Source: Armatimonadota bacterium (GTDB taxonomy: Bacteria > Armatimonadota > Zipacnadia > Zipacnadales > FEN-943). Taken from it: 12,052 nt of DNA. This document shows, in pieces, positions 1 to 7,700 of this stretch. A program made the position numbers and the translations under genes. The stretch spans positions 1-12,052 of the forward strand of contig JAKORR010000708.1 of assembly GCA_029777735.1 (NCBI GenBank). Direction: 5' to 3'. The notes beneath the pieces are model-generated. The model had not been told where the DNA came from, searched no databases, and saw nothing but the letters and a program-made list of their open reading frames with translations. The stretch's first letter is position 1. Each line of letters starts with the position of its first letter.

Positions 1-641
1 AAGAACTCCTCTTCGTCCTTGACGGCGATGTCAGCGGGTGGGAAGGCAATGGCTTCCTGCACGATCTCACCCCTAGGCTGTGTGACGAAGGCCACATCGT
101 CGAGCAACAGCTCCGCCGGGCGCGCCGTGCCACCTCCCAGCGTTAGCCCAAAGTTGACCACCTGTACCCGCTCGGAAATGCGCCACAGATCGCCGAAGGC
201 CTCCAGCGGCACCGACACCTGGCGCCAGCCATCGAAGGTCAAATCTAGAGGATAATTGCCCGCGCTCGCCACGATTTCGCCGTGGGGAGCCTGGTCGTTC
301 TTCTCCACGAGCTGCATGAGCATCGGCGTCACCCGCGCCCCGCTGCCGTCTGCCTTGACGCGGAAGCTCAGGTACTTGAGGGCCCGCACGTCTAGGCCCT
401 CCTGCAAGACCACGCGCACCCAGTCATAGTGCGGGGACTTGCTCAGATCGTAGCGCAGCAGCAAGGCGTGGGTCTTCTGTCCATCGCGCTGGGCCTCCAC
501 GATCTCATGGGCGCCGAACTTCGATCGCCACTGTGCCTGTGCTTCGTCTAGATCGCAGACCGTCACGTCCCCGGCAGGCTGAGCCGCGGCCAGCACCGTC
601 AGCAGTAGGCCCATTGCAGGGATGGGCAGAGCTCTGGGCAT
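1..641 (-). CDS. Secreted protein with carbohydrate-binding-like beta-sandwich, N-terminal part (partial)
   Basis: The reading frame is open from an ATG at 641 to the left edge, giving 213 complete codons; the C-terminus lies outside the window. Residues 1-23 form a signal peptide: R3, then a hydrophobic stretch (GLLLTVLAAA) and a likely cut after AQPA. A GGGAG lies 10 bases upstream of this ATG and the start keeps the basic residue; a second in-frame ATG at 614 is possible. Residues 25-187 look like a beta-sandwich ligand-binding module of the CBM / CIA30-like kind. They show 'LKYLSFRVKADG' (88-99), 'FDGWRQVSVPLEAFG' (136-150) and a closing 'ELLLDDVAF' (177-185), a pattern common at the N-terminus of secreted glycoside hydrolases. 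The enzyme domain, if any, would follow beyond the window. The catalytic function is unknown. The gene lies downstream of the BNR gene on the same strand, across a 316-base gap. Confidence 0.8.
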   Translation of the reverse strand, partial: MPRALPIPAMGLLLTVLAAAQPAGDVTVCDLDEAQAQWRSKFGAHEIVEAQRDGQKTHALLLRYDLSKSPHYDWVRVVLQEGLDVRALKYLSFRVKADGSGARVTPMLMQLVEKNDQAPHGEIVASAGNYPLDLTFDGWRQVSVPLEAFGDLWRISERVQVVNFGLTLGGGTARPAELLLDDVAFVTQPRGEIVQEAIAFPPADIAVKDEEEF

Positions 642-957
642 GGCTTGTCAACTCCCGGGTACGCCGGGGAATGTACAGTTCCCGCAGGATAGACTTGGCC
701 AGAGGGCGGGGTGGCTGGTAGCCGTTGCTGCCGCGCAGGAACGAGCGCACCCAAGGTGGCAGGTTTCTCGTGGAAATGGGCCAAGATTCCGCCCCGGAAC
801 CTAGCCGGGCGTCGGCCGTCTTGTGATTCCTGCCTTGGGCCCTCGCGACGGTCTCTTCGCGGCGAAAGATTTATCCTGAGTGAACCGAACACTCCCGTAC
901 GCCGCGCCTCGACGAAGCCGACCGCTTGCCACCGGCCGCCCTTCGCCCTCGGCGCCG
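642..957. other. Intergenic gap without a convincing gene
   Basis: This is 316 bases between the BNR gene stop and the start of the left-edge gene, both on the minus strand. Overlapping short frames exist on both strands, but they are arginine/proline-rich, lack good ribosome sites and match nothing I recognise. On the minus strand a GGGAG ribosome site sits just before the start at 641. An AT-richer spot near 865-885 (GATAAAT on the minus strand) could be part of a promoter for the left-edge gene, but no clear -35/-10 pair is visible. I see no tRNA or strong terminator. Confidence 0.5.
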
Positions 958-2016
958 TCAATCTTGGCCATAGAACCAGTCCAGACCGACGCGGGCAACG
1001 TGCAGGCCGTCCAGGGCATGGTAGCTGACGAGGGCCCGATCATCAACGAAGGTCACGCTCTGGTAGCCGTAGTCGCCGTCAGGATCGGCGGCCAGGTTGC
1101 GCGGATTGGTCCACGTCTGTCCCTCGTCCTTCGAGACCATGGTCGTCAGCGGGCTACGCTTCCCGTTCTTACCGCCCGTGATGCGGATGAGCAGCAAGTC
1201 GCCTGTGGACGGCAGGCGCACCACCGTCACGGCGCCTGATCTGGGCAGTGGTAAGTCCTGGAGTAGCTCCCCCTGGGACCACGTCTCGCCCTTGTCATCG
1301 GAGTAGGCTCGGCCCAGGTAGCCGCTGTAGGTGCGGAATACCATGAGCAACCGCCCGTCCTTCAGCTCGACCACGTGTGGTTCCTGGGCCTCGTGCGGGT
1401 CCATGTCCACGTCGTTGTGGCTCACCTGCCACGAGTATCCGTTGTCGTCGGAGAAGAAGACAATGCAGACGTACCCGTTATGGTCCTTCTCGGCGGGCCA
1501 GCGCTTCTTGTACTCGGCGGGCGCGACGATGCGGCCCGTGGACAACCGCAGGAGCTTGGCGTTGTGGACGATCACGTAGCCCGGGTGCGGCGTCACGACA
1601 AACTGGTCACTCCAAGTCTTGCCCTCGTCGGCGGAACGGCGGTAGTAGTTGTGGCCGTAGTAGGGTAGCGACTCGGAGACGTAGATGTAAGACAGAAGAA
1701 TCTGGTCGTTGGGCAGCCGCAGGAAGCTCGGGTGGCAGTAGTAGCCCTTCTCACTGGGCGGGCCAGGGTTAGAAAGAATCGAGAACTCGTCGCCCCAGGT
1801 CTTGCCTCTGTCGTCGGAAACCCGGCCAACTATGCCGCCGCGGGTGTAGCACAGTAGCAGCCGCCCATCCTTCAGCTCGATAATGTCTCCCGGCATCCCA
1901 CGCGGTCCATACTGGCCCTTAGGCATCTGCACGACGTGGACGTCCTCGAAGGAGCCGTCGGCTGAGGTCAGCCCCACACCGAGTACCAGCATGGCTATCA
2001 CACCTCCAGTTTTCAC
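958..2016 (-). CDS. Secreted BNR-repeat (sialidase-like) beta-propeller protein
   Basis: A 352-residue protein with a signal peptide (K2, hydrophobic GVIAMLVLGVGL, likely cut after TSA at 19) followed by one six-bladed propeller domain. Five Asp boxes (S-x-D-x-G-x-T/S-W) are visible: 67-74 SDDRGKTW, 128-135 SADEGKTW, 189-196 SDDNGYSW, 239-246 SDDKGETW and 295-302 SKDEGQTW. 'EAQEPHVVELKDGRLL' (209-224) followed by 'MVFRTYSG' (225-232) matches the family's Glu- and Arg-bearing strands. The family (BNR_2, sialidase-like) includes exo-sialidases, but many members cleave other sugars, so the substrate is not settled; the Asp that serves as acid in classical GH33 sialidases is not obvious after blade 1. 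The GTG at 2016 is preceded by GGGAAGG with 9-base spacing and keeps the basic residue. An ATG at 1992 also has a GGAGGT 9 bases upstream but would leave a very short signal. It is divergent from the DUF2284 gene. Confidence 0.88.
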   Translation of the reverse strand: MKTGGVIAMLVLGVGLTSADGSFEDVHVVQMPKGQYGPRGMPGDIIELKDGRLLLCYTRGGIVGRVSDDRGKTWGDEFSILSNPGPPSEKGYYCHPSFLRLPNDQILLSYIYVSESLPYYGHNYYRRSADEGKTWSDQFVVTPHPGYVIVHNAKLLRLSTGRIVAPAEYKKRWPAEKDHNGYVCIVFFSDDNGYSWQVSHNDVDMDPHEAQEPHVVELKDGRLLMVFRTYSGYLGRAYSDDKGETWSQGELLQDLPLPRSGAVTVVRLPSTGDLLLIRITGGKNGKRSPLTTMVSKDEGQTWTNPRNLAADPDGDYGYQSVTFVDDRALVSYHALDGLHVARVGLDWFYGQD

Positions 2017-2334
2017 TAGGATACACCTTCCCGGGTGATTGAGCTGTAAAATTCGCCGGTGGCGCTGGATCCCCTGCGCAGACAGAGATACGGGTAGGGT
2101 CCGGTGGAGATCTGCTGGAGGTCCCGTCCGCTGTCTTGACGAAAGGAGTCGAGTGAAGAGTCACCGGGCAGAAGAGGACTGCGCCTGAGACCAGGGGACT
2201 AGGGTGGTCGGGCGTTAGACTGGTTCGTCAGCCATCCGTACCACGTGAAGCGCAACCCAAACATTCGGGGATATTTTCCAGCAGTGCAAGTTCCGCGATT
2301 CGGTGGCGGAGGTAATAAATCAAGGCTTAGAGCT

Positions 2335-2395
2335 TAGGAATACCAATAAGTCATCTAGGATATAGTTTTTATTATTATTTTATGTACTTTAGACC
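2335..2395 (+). promoter_or_regulatory. AT-rich candidate promoter region for the plus-strand pair
   Basis: A run of almost pure A/T (TTTTTATTATTATTTTATG, about 2365-2384) sits about 90-110 bases upstream of the DUF2284 start in otherwise GC-rich DNA. Such a patch could hold -10/-35 or UP-like elements for the DUF2284-hydrolase pair. I cannot place a confident -35/-10 pair because the host's promoter consensus is unknown. Confidence 0.3.
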
Positions 2396-2461
2396 GCAAA
2401 GGGTGAACAGAGCTGCGGGTTACGGCGTGCTGACGCGCGAAGTAAGACCCGGTGAATACCT

Positions 2462-2467
2462 GGAGGG
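2462..2467 (+). promoter_or_regulatory. Ribosome binding site of the DUF2284 gene
   Basis: GGAGGG lies 6 bases before the ATG at 2474. It rules out the TTG at 2468 as the start, since that codon directly abuts the site, and so fixes the N-terminus as MRKADL. Confidence 0.7.
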
Positions 2468-2473
2468 TTGGCC

Positions 2474-2980
2474 ATGAGAAAGGCGGACCTGCAGCGATTC
2501 ATTGTGCACGCCCGTGAGCTGGGTGCCGCTGACGCCAAGGTCATCGACCCTGCGAGCGTCGTGACCGCAGGCTGGGTGCGGCTGAAGTGTCAGTACGGGT
2601 GCGGCGGCTACAATTCAAACCTCTGCTGCCCGCCGCATAGCCCGACGCCCGACGAGACACGCAAGGTCCTAGACTGCTATCGTCGGGCCTTGCTCGTTCA
2701 CTGCAGGCACAGTGTGGGCGTCAAGGAGCTGGTCGTCGCGCTCGAGCGTGACGTGTTCCTTGAGGGGTACTACAGGGCCTTCGCCCTCGGTAGCGGGCCA
2801 TGCCACCTATGCGACGAGTGTAGCTTCGAGGGCTGCGCTCATCCGCGCGAGGCGCGCCCTTCGATGGAGGCGTCCGGCATCGACGTCTTCGCAACCGCTC
2901 GGGGCAACGGGTTCCCCCTTGAGGTCGTGCGCGACCGCTCTTGCCAGCAGAACTACTACGGCCTAGTGCTGGTGGACTGA
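2474..2980 (+). CDS. DUF2284 cysteine-rich predicted metal-binding protein
   Basis: A 168-residue protein without signal peptide or membrane segment, so cytoplasmic. It has the cysteine pattern of DUF2284: C39-x3-C43, then C51-C52-P-P in 'SNLCCPPHSPTP' (48-58), and a second cluster C110-x2-C113-x2-C116-x4-C121 ('CHLCDEC...GC'). The conserved 'RPSMEASGIDVFATARGNG' stretch follows (128-146), and a late C157. The cysteines suggest an Fe-S cluster or another metal; the family is known only as predicted metal-binding and is common in anaerobes, and I know of no established reaction. The length is close to a complete family member. The ATG at 2474 is chosen because GGAGGG lies 6 bases upstream. The secreted hydrolase follows 89 bases downstream on the same strand and may be co-transcribed, though no functional link is evident. 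Confidence 0.88.
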   Translation: MRKADLQRFIVHARELGAADAKVIDPASVVTAGWVRLKCQYGCGGYNSNLCCPPHSPTPDETRKVLDCYRRALLVHCRHSVGVKELVVALERDVFLEGYYRAFALGSGPCHLCDECSFEGCAHPREARPSMEASGIDVFATARGNGFPLEVVRDRSCQQNYYGLVLVD

Positions 2981-3055
2981 GCGTTCCCGCGCGGCTGAAC
3001 TCGGGGCGTGCTTGCGCATATCAGTCAGTGGGTCTGACGAGACGCCTTCAGGCTC

Positions 3056-3062
3056 AGGAGGT
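3056..3062 (+). promoter_or_regulatory. Strong ribosome binding site of the CocE/NonD hydrolase
   Basis: AGGAGGT lies 7 bases before the ATG at 3070. It selects this start over in-frame upstream codons that run back into the DUF2284 gene and would lack a signal peptide at the N-terminus. Confidence 0.75.
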
Positions 3063-3069
3063 AAAGGCT

Positions 3070-4728
3070 ATGTCACAGGCTCATAGAGGTCTTGTCTTTG
3101 GGCTTGCGTTGCTGTTGGTCATCTCCTTCGACTCTGCCACTGGGTCCAGAGCCCTCGCCGAGGACAGAGCTCTCACTGAGATGGTGCCCATGCGCGACGG
3201 CGCGCGTCTATCCACTGACGTCTTCCTGCCCGACGGCGAGGGGCCCTGGCCCGCAATCCTCTCACGCACGCCCTACGGTAGGCCCTCAGCCAGAGGTCAG
3301 CAGGAAGGCGACGCGCGGGGTTTCACAGCAGCGGGCTACGCCCGCGTCATACAGGACACGCGCGGCAGGTTTGGCTCCGAGGGTACGGCTACAGTCTTCC
3401 TCACCGACGGCTGGGGTGAGCTGCAGGACGGTTATGACACGATCGAGTGGATCGCCAAGCAGCCCTGGTGCGATGGAAAGGTTGGCATGGTGGGCGGCTC
3501 GGCACTGGGCATCACGCAGTACCTGGCTGCCGGAGCGACGCCGCCAGCGCTCAAGTGTTGCTGGGTCAGCGTAGCCTGCTCAAGTCTGTACCACTTTGCG
3601 GCCTACCCCGGCGGCGCTTTCCGCAAGGCCCTGATCGAGACGTGGCTGAAGGTCAACGGCTTCCCCCAGGTGACCTATGAGATGGTCGCCGCGCACCCGA
3701 GCTATGACGCGATGTGGCAAACGGTCAACCTGGAGGAACGCCCGGAGCGAGTCCAGGTGCCCATGGTGCACAGCGGCGGCTGGTACGACTGCTTTGCCCA
3801 AGGGACGCTGAACGCCTTTGAGGCTCTTCAGCACCGGGGCGGCGAGGGTGCCAAGGGCAATCAAGTACTGGTGTTCGGGCCGTGGGTCCACGGACTACGT
3901 ACGGCGGGTGAGATAAGCTTCCCGCCACAGGCGAAGGAGCATCCTCTAAAGGGCCTGGAAAGGGCTTTTTTCGATCACTACCTCAGGGGCAAGCCGACCC
4001 CACTTGAGCAGGTCGCTCCCGTAAACTACTACGTAATGGGCGATTGTGACGATCTGTCAGCGCCGGGCAACGAATGGCGACAGGCTGAGGACTGGCCCGT
4101 GCCAGCGATGCCTGTTGCCTATTATCTGCACCGCGATAGGGCACTCTCCTCGGACAAATCCATTGAGGGCAAGGCCTCCTTGAGCTACGACTTCGACCCT
4201 GCCAACCCGGTGCCGACGGTGGGTGGCGCCAACCTCGTGCTGAGCAAGGGGCCAATGGACCAGCGCAAGGTAGAATCGCGGCCCGATGTGTTGCTCTTCC
4301 AGACGCAACCGCTGGGTGGTCCCATGGAGGTGACGGGGCGCGTCACGGCCCGGCTGTGGGTCTCGTCCTCAGCGCCCGACACGGACTTCACAGCCAAGCT
4401 GACGGACGTCTACCCCGACGGGCGGTCCATGATTCTGTGCGACGGTATCCTCCGCGCCCGCTACCGCAATTCGGTCGCGACGCCCGAACTGATGGAGCCA
4501 GGCAAGGTCTACGAAGTGGCGATCGACTTGTGGAGCACCAGCGTGGTAATCAACAAGGGACACCGAATTCGCCTGGCGATCTCGAGCAGCAACTACCCGC
4601 GGTTTGAGGTGAATCCCAACACGGGAGAACCTGGCATCAGGCCCGACAACCCGAAGGTCGCGCACAACACAGTTCATCTGGACGCCGAGCACCCGTCGCA
4701 CGTCATCCTGCCGCTGGTGCCGCGGTAG
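3070..4728 (+). CDS. Secreted CocE/NonD family alpha/beta hydrolase (X-Pro dipeptidyl-peptidase-like)
   Basis: A 552-residue serine hydrolase. Residues 1-30 are a signal peptide (R6, then LVFGLALLLVI, likely cut after ALA). The alpha/beta hydrolase domain (about 34-305) has 'MVPMRDGARLSTDVFLP' at its start, Y69 in 'RTPYG' at the position of the oxyanion-hole Tyr of CocE, and 'QDTRGRFGSEG' (95-105). The triad is complete: S144 in 'GGSALG', D240 in 'GGWYD' and H274 in 'FGPWVHG'. A C-terminal jelly-roll (PepX_C-like, about 315-550) ends in the family's 'INKGHRIRLAISSSNYPRF' region (494-512). Known relatives split esters (cocaine esterase), glutaryl-amides or X-Pro peptides, so the substrate here is open. 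Removal of acyl groups from a glycan is one possibility given the neighbours. It shares its strand only with DUF2284 and converges on the GH123-like gene 43 bases away. Confidence 0.92.
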   Translation: MSQAHRGLVFGLALLLVISFDSATGSRALAEDRALTEMVPMRDGARLSTDVFLPDGEGPWPAILSRTPYGRPSARGQQEGDARGFTAAGYARVIQDTRGRFGSEGTATVFLTDGWGELQDGYDTIEWIAKQPWCDGKVGMVGGSALGITQYLAAGATPPALKCCWVSVACSSLYHFAAYPGGAFRKALIETWLKVNGFPQVTYEMVAAHPSYDAMWQTVNLEERPERVQVPMVHSGGWYDCFAQGTLNAFEALQHRGGEGAKGNQVLVFGPWVHGLRTAGEISFPPQAKEHPLKGLERAFFDHYLRGKPTPLEQVAPVNYYVMGDCDDLSAPGNEWRQAEDWPVPAMPVAYYLHRDRALSSDKSIEGKASLSYDFDPANPVPTVGGANLVLSKGPMDQRKVESRPDVLLFQTQPLGGPMEVTGRVTARLWVSSSAPDTDFTAKLTDVYPDGRSMILCDGILRARYRNSVATPELMEPGKVYEVAIDLWSTSVVINKGHRIRLAISSSNYPRFEVNPNTGEPGIRPDNPKVAHNTVHLDAEHPSHVILPLVPR

Positions 4729-4733
4729 TGACA

Positions 4734-4759
4734 CAGCCCCCTTGCTGAGGGCCAGGCTG
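4734..4759. terminator. Possible hairpin between convergent genes
   Basis: CAGCC (4734-4738) pairs with GGCTG (4755-4759), and inside it CCC (4739-4741) pairs with GGG (4749-4751), leaving CCA as a bulge. It fills much of the 43-base gap between the two stop codons and could end transcripts from both sides. There is no clean T run on either side, so this is tentative. Confidence 0.35.
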
Positions 4760-4771
4760 TTCTCACACGTT

Positions 4772-7700
4772 TCACCGGCGGGCGCGGGCAGCCTCGATGG
4801 CTCTCGCTACTGCAAGCCGTTTTGCCTCGATAGTCTTTGGGTCCCGGCAGTACTTCGTCAAACTCTGCGAGATATCGTCCCCCACGACCAGAAGCTTGTT
4901 CTCGGGGTCCAGCTCTCTCAGCAGCCACAGGTACTCGTAGTCCTCGATCCCGTCGCGGATGTTTTCTAGGCGCACCGAAGGCAAAGGCGTCCAGTCGCGG
5001 CCTGGGTAGATAAGCCAACCATCGCCGTTGACCTTGAACTCTCGGTAGGTGGTCAGCTTCTCACAGTCCCAAGGGACGTCCGGCCACCGCGGCTCGTCGC
5101 CGGTCGTAGGCAGCAGGCCGTACCAGTAGTTCACGCGCCAATACAGCACGCCCGTCGCGTGTCGCTGCCAAGCCTGCCAGAAGAGCACGCGGTGATCTAC
5201 CCCCTGCTGATCGATGAAGAAGTTGGCGAAGGGGGGCCGTGGTCCGCAGCACACGTATAGCCACACGTCCTCGCCGGCCTTGCGCCGCGCCTCTAGGAAA
5301 TCCTCGTTGTACAGCGTTGTGATTGCACACCAGATCTTCACTGACCCTATGAGCTCGGTGGGGGTGCGGTTGACACAATAGGTCTGCATAATTGGCGCGT
5401 CGGGTGCCACCGCCAGGACGCGGCGATACGCCGCGAGTGCCTGCGGATAGTCCTGGGGCGCTACCTCGTCCCAGCCGTAGCAGTGGCCGTACTCGAACCA
5501 GCCCTTATCCTTCCAGTGCTTCAGGTGCGCAGCGACCCGTCCCTGCACTTCTGCCAGCTCGCTCTCCAGCTCGAAGTCGTCGATGACGATCTCGCCGTCC
5601 TCGCACTCGGCCACAATGTCATCTATCAGGAAGGCGAAGGCCTGGTCCTTCTTCCCCACCACAAGCTGAAAGTTGTCGCAGGAGCGCAGATCGTCAAGCG
5701 TCAGGGGAGCGCCCGTCAGGTTGTTGCCGTACCTCTCGACAGGAAGGCGCACCTCGTGCCACTCCGTTCCGCCCACGGTAAACTGGGTCACCCAGCGCTT
5801 TGGGTAGCCGTTGATGTAGGCGTCCATGACCTCCTGCTCGGCAGCAGCGTCGGTGGCCTTGATCCAGAACCTGAAGGCTCTGCATCCGCGCTCCGCAAGC
5901 GCGCGGCCCTGCATCGAACGGCTCAGAGAAGCCCAGGACTCCGTCTTGGGCCACTGGAATAGCCCCGCGCGCTGTCCGCCGTGCGCCTCGCCCTCGGTGT
6001 AGGACATCGCGGCGCCTTGCGAGGCACGCCAGCCAAAGGTGCCCACACCGGCCATGTTCACGCCCTTGGGCGGCAGTCGATCCACGATAGCGTTCAGGCA
6101 CTCGTCCAGGATCGAGTAGTCGTACGTCGCCCGCCCGCCGGGGCCAGTCTCCTCAACCACGAAGGCCTGGCCCGCGCGCGTCGGCGTGATGCGGTAATCC
6201 AGCAGAAACTCGTTCCAGCGCGTCCAGACGTCGGGTGAGAGCACGCGCCGGTAGTCAGACTGCCCAGTGTACCACTGCGCCAGCTCCTCGGCCCCGCACC
6301 CGAAGGGCGTGGCCAGGTGTTGGCGGCGAGGTAGATCAAAGTCGAAGACGTGCAGCACCACCGCCATCTCGAGTTTCTCTCCGCCGCCGGTCACGGTAAG
6401 CGTGCCTCGGTAGTCGCCGGGCCTGGCGCCGGGCGGCACGTAGGCCCGCAGCCAGATAGGCTGGCGCTGGCCGGCCGCCAACGTGAAGGACTCATTCGGC
6501 AGTAGCGGGTCGGGCCACTCGCCCACGAAAGCCGTATCGTAGTTGGGCTTGCCGGTGTTCACGTATCCGACAACGCTGAGTCTCAGGTTCTCGCCACCGA
6601 TCCGGGCGCCAGCCGGGCCAACGAGCGGGCTGATCTCGGCACGACAATCGGCGAGGTCCAGCCGGCTCAACGAGAGGGCCACGATCTGGGCGCTCTCAAA
6701 CTCGTTGCGCGCCGCGGACAAGCGGAGTTCTTTGGTCACCTCCCCCTCGAAGCCAGGACCATCCTTGAACACCTTGTTCATAGGCAAGGCCGTTGCTAAG
6801 CCAAGCTTGGGCTGATGGTCCGGGCCAGCGCGCCAGACGTTGAAGGCCCGCAGGCACAGGCTTGCGGACAGCAAGTCCGCGATGTCGGCCCGTAACTGTG
6901 CGACCAGCGAGCCAACCTGCTGCCACTGCTCGCGCGAGGCACCATGGGGCTTCGCCACAAGAGCTTCAAACTCCGCGATGGCCGCCGCTATCCTGTCCCT
7001 CCGCGTTAGGAAGGGCTCGGCGATGTCGGCTGGCGCGCCCTCCGTGCTCATCCCGGCCACAGCCGCCTGATGCGCCGCGCGCACCTCGGCGAGCTGTGAC
7101 TGGGCGTCCTTGAGGTAGTGGGGAGTGAAGTCGAGGTCCAGGCCCTCCAAGGTGCCGAAGCGCTCAGGCGTGTGGAAGCCGCCGAAGGTGCACGACCAGG
7201 CGCTCACCTCGTGCGTGGCCTTGTCGCTGCGGCAGAAGTTCACACACCAGTTCGGCCCGACGCGAAGGTCGATGGGCAGATTCGCGAGGGCCAGGGCAAT
7301 CTCGACAGTCCAAGCCTCCTGCGTTTCCTGAACCGCAGCTTGCCACTCCGTACTCCAGGCGCGGTCCGTGCGGAGCGAGTCGTAGCGCGTGCCAAGGGGG
7401 TTGACGATGAACTGGTAGTAGTCGCCGCGATCGCCCCTGGGGTTGAGAAACAGCTCCACGTCATCGTCGACCCAGACATCGCCGTCGCGCTCAGTGACGG
7501 TCTTCTTCAGGGACACTCCAGGCTCCTTCTCGCAGCGGAAGGCGAAGTAGAGATTCTTGTCGTCGTAGGCGCTCCAGGCCCAGGTCTGTCTCCTCGGCAG
7601 TCCAGATCCGTCGGCCAGGGAAAAGCCGCTCACGGCACTACCTTCGCTCCAGCACGGCTCGGTCAATTTCCCGTCGATGCGGGGCGTGCCCGTCGTCCGG

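Larger units (their letters stand above)
2017..2473. other. Divergent intergenic region
   Basis: About 457 bases separate the BNR gene (minus) and the DUF2284 gene (plus), so promoters for both directions should lie here. No convincing gene is present. The part next to the BNR gene is GC-rich like the rest of the window. The part from about 2310 to 2395 is strikingly AT-rich. A GGAGGTAATAA at 2309-2319 looks like a ribosome site but is not followed by an open frame. I saw no tRNA cloverleaf and no riboswitch that I can recognise. Confidence 0.5.

Noticed and set aside
649..654. TTGACA on the minus strand as a -35 box
   Set aside because: A matching -10 would fall inside the coding region; the match sits between the ribosome site and the start codon.
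505..750. Minus-strand 81-residue frame with 'FLRGSNGYQPPRPLAKSI'
   Set aside because: Its second half is an out-of-frame reading of the left-edge gene and I see no family signal in the first half.
599..961. Minus-strand 120-residue frame between the BNR gene and the left-edge gene
   Set aside because: It is Arg/Pro-rich with no recognisable motif, overlaps the start of the left-edge gene in another frame and lacks a clear ribosome site.
2150..2300. Possible tRNA or riboswitch in the divergent gap, prompted by GGTTCG near 2221
   Set aside because: No acceptor or anticodon stems can be paired around it and no known riboswitch core is visible.
5483..5962. Plus-strand 159-residue frame
   Set aside because: It is an antisense shadow of the GH123-like gene, which has clear domain motifs in its own frame.
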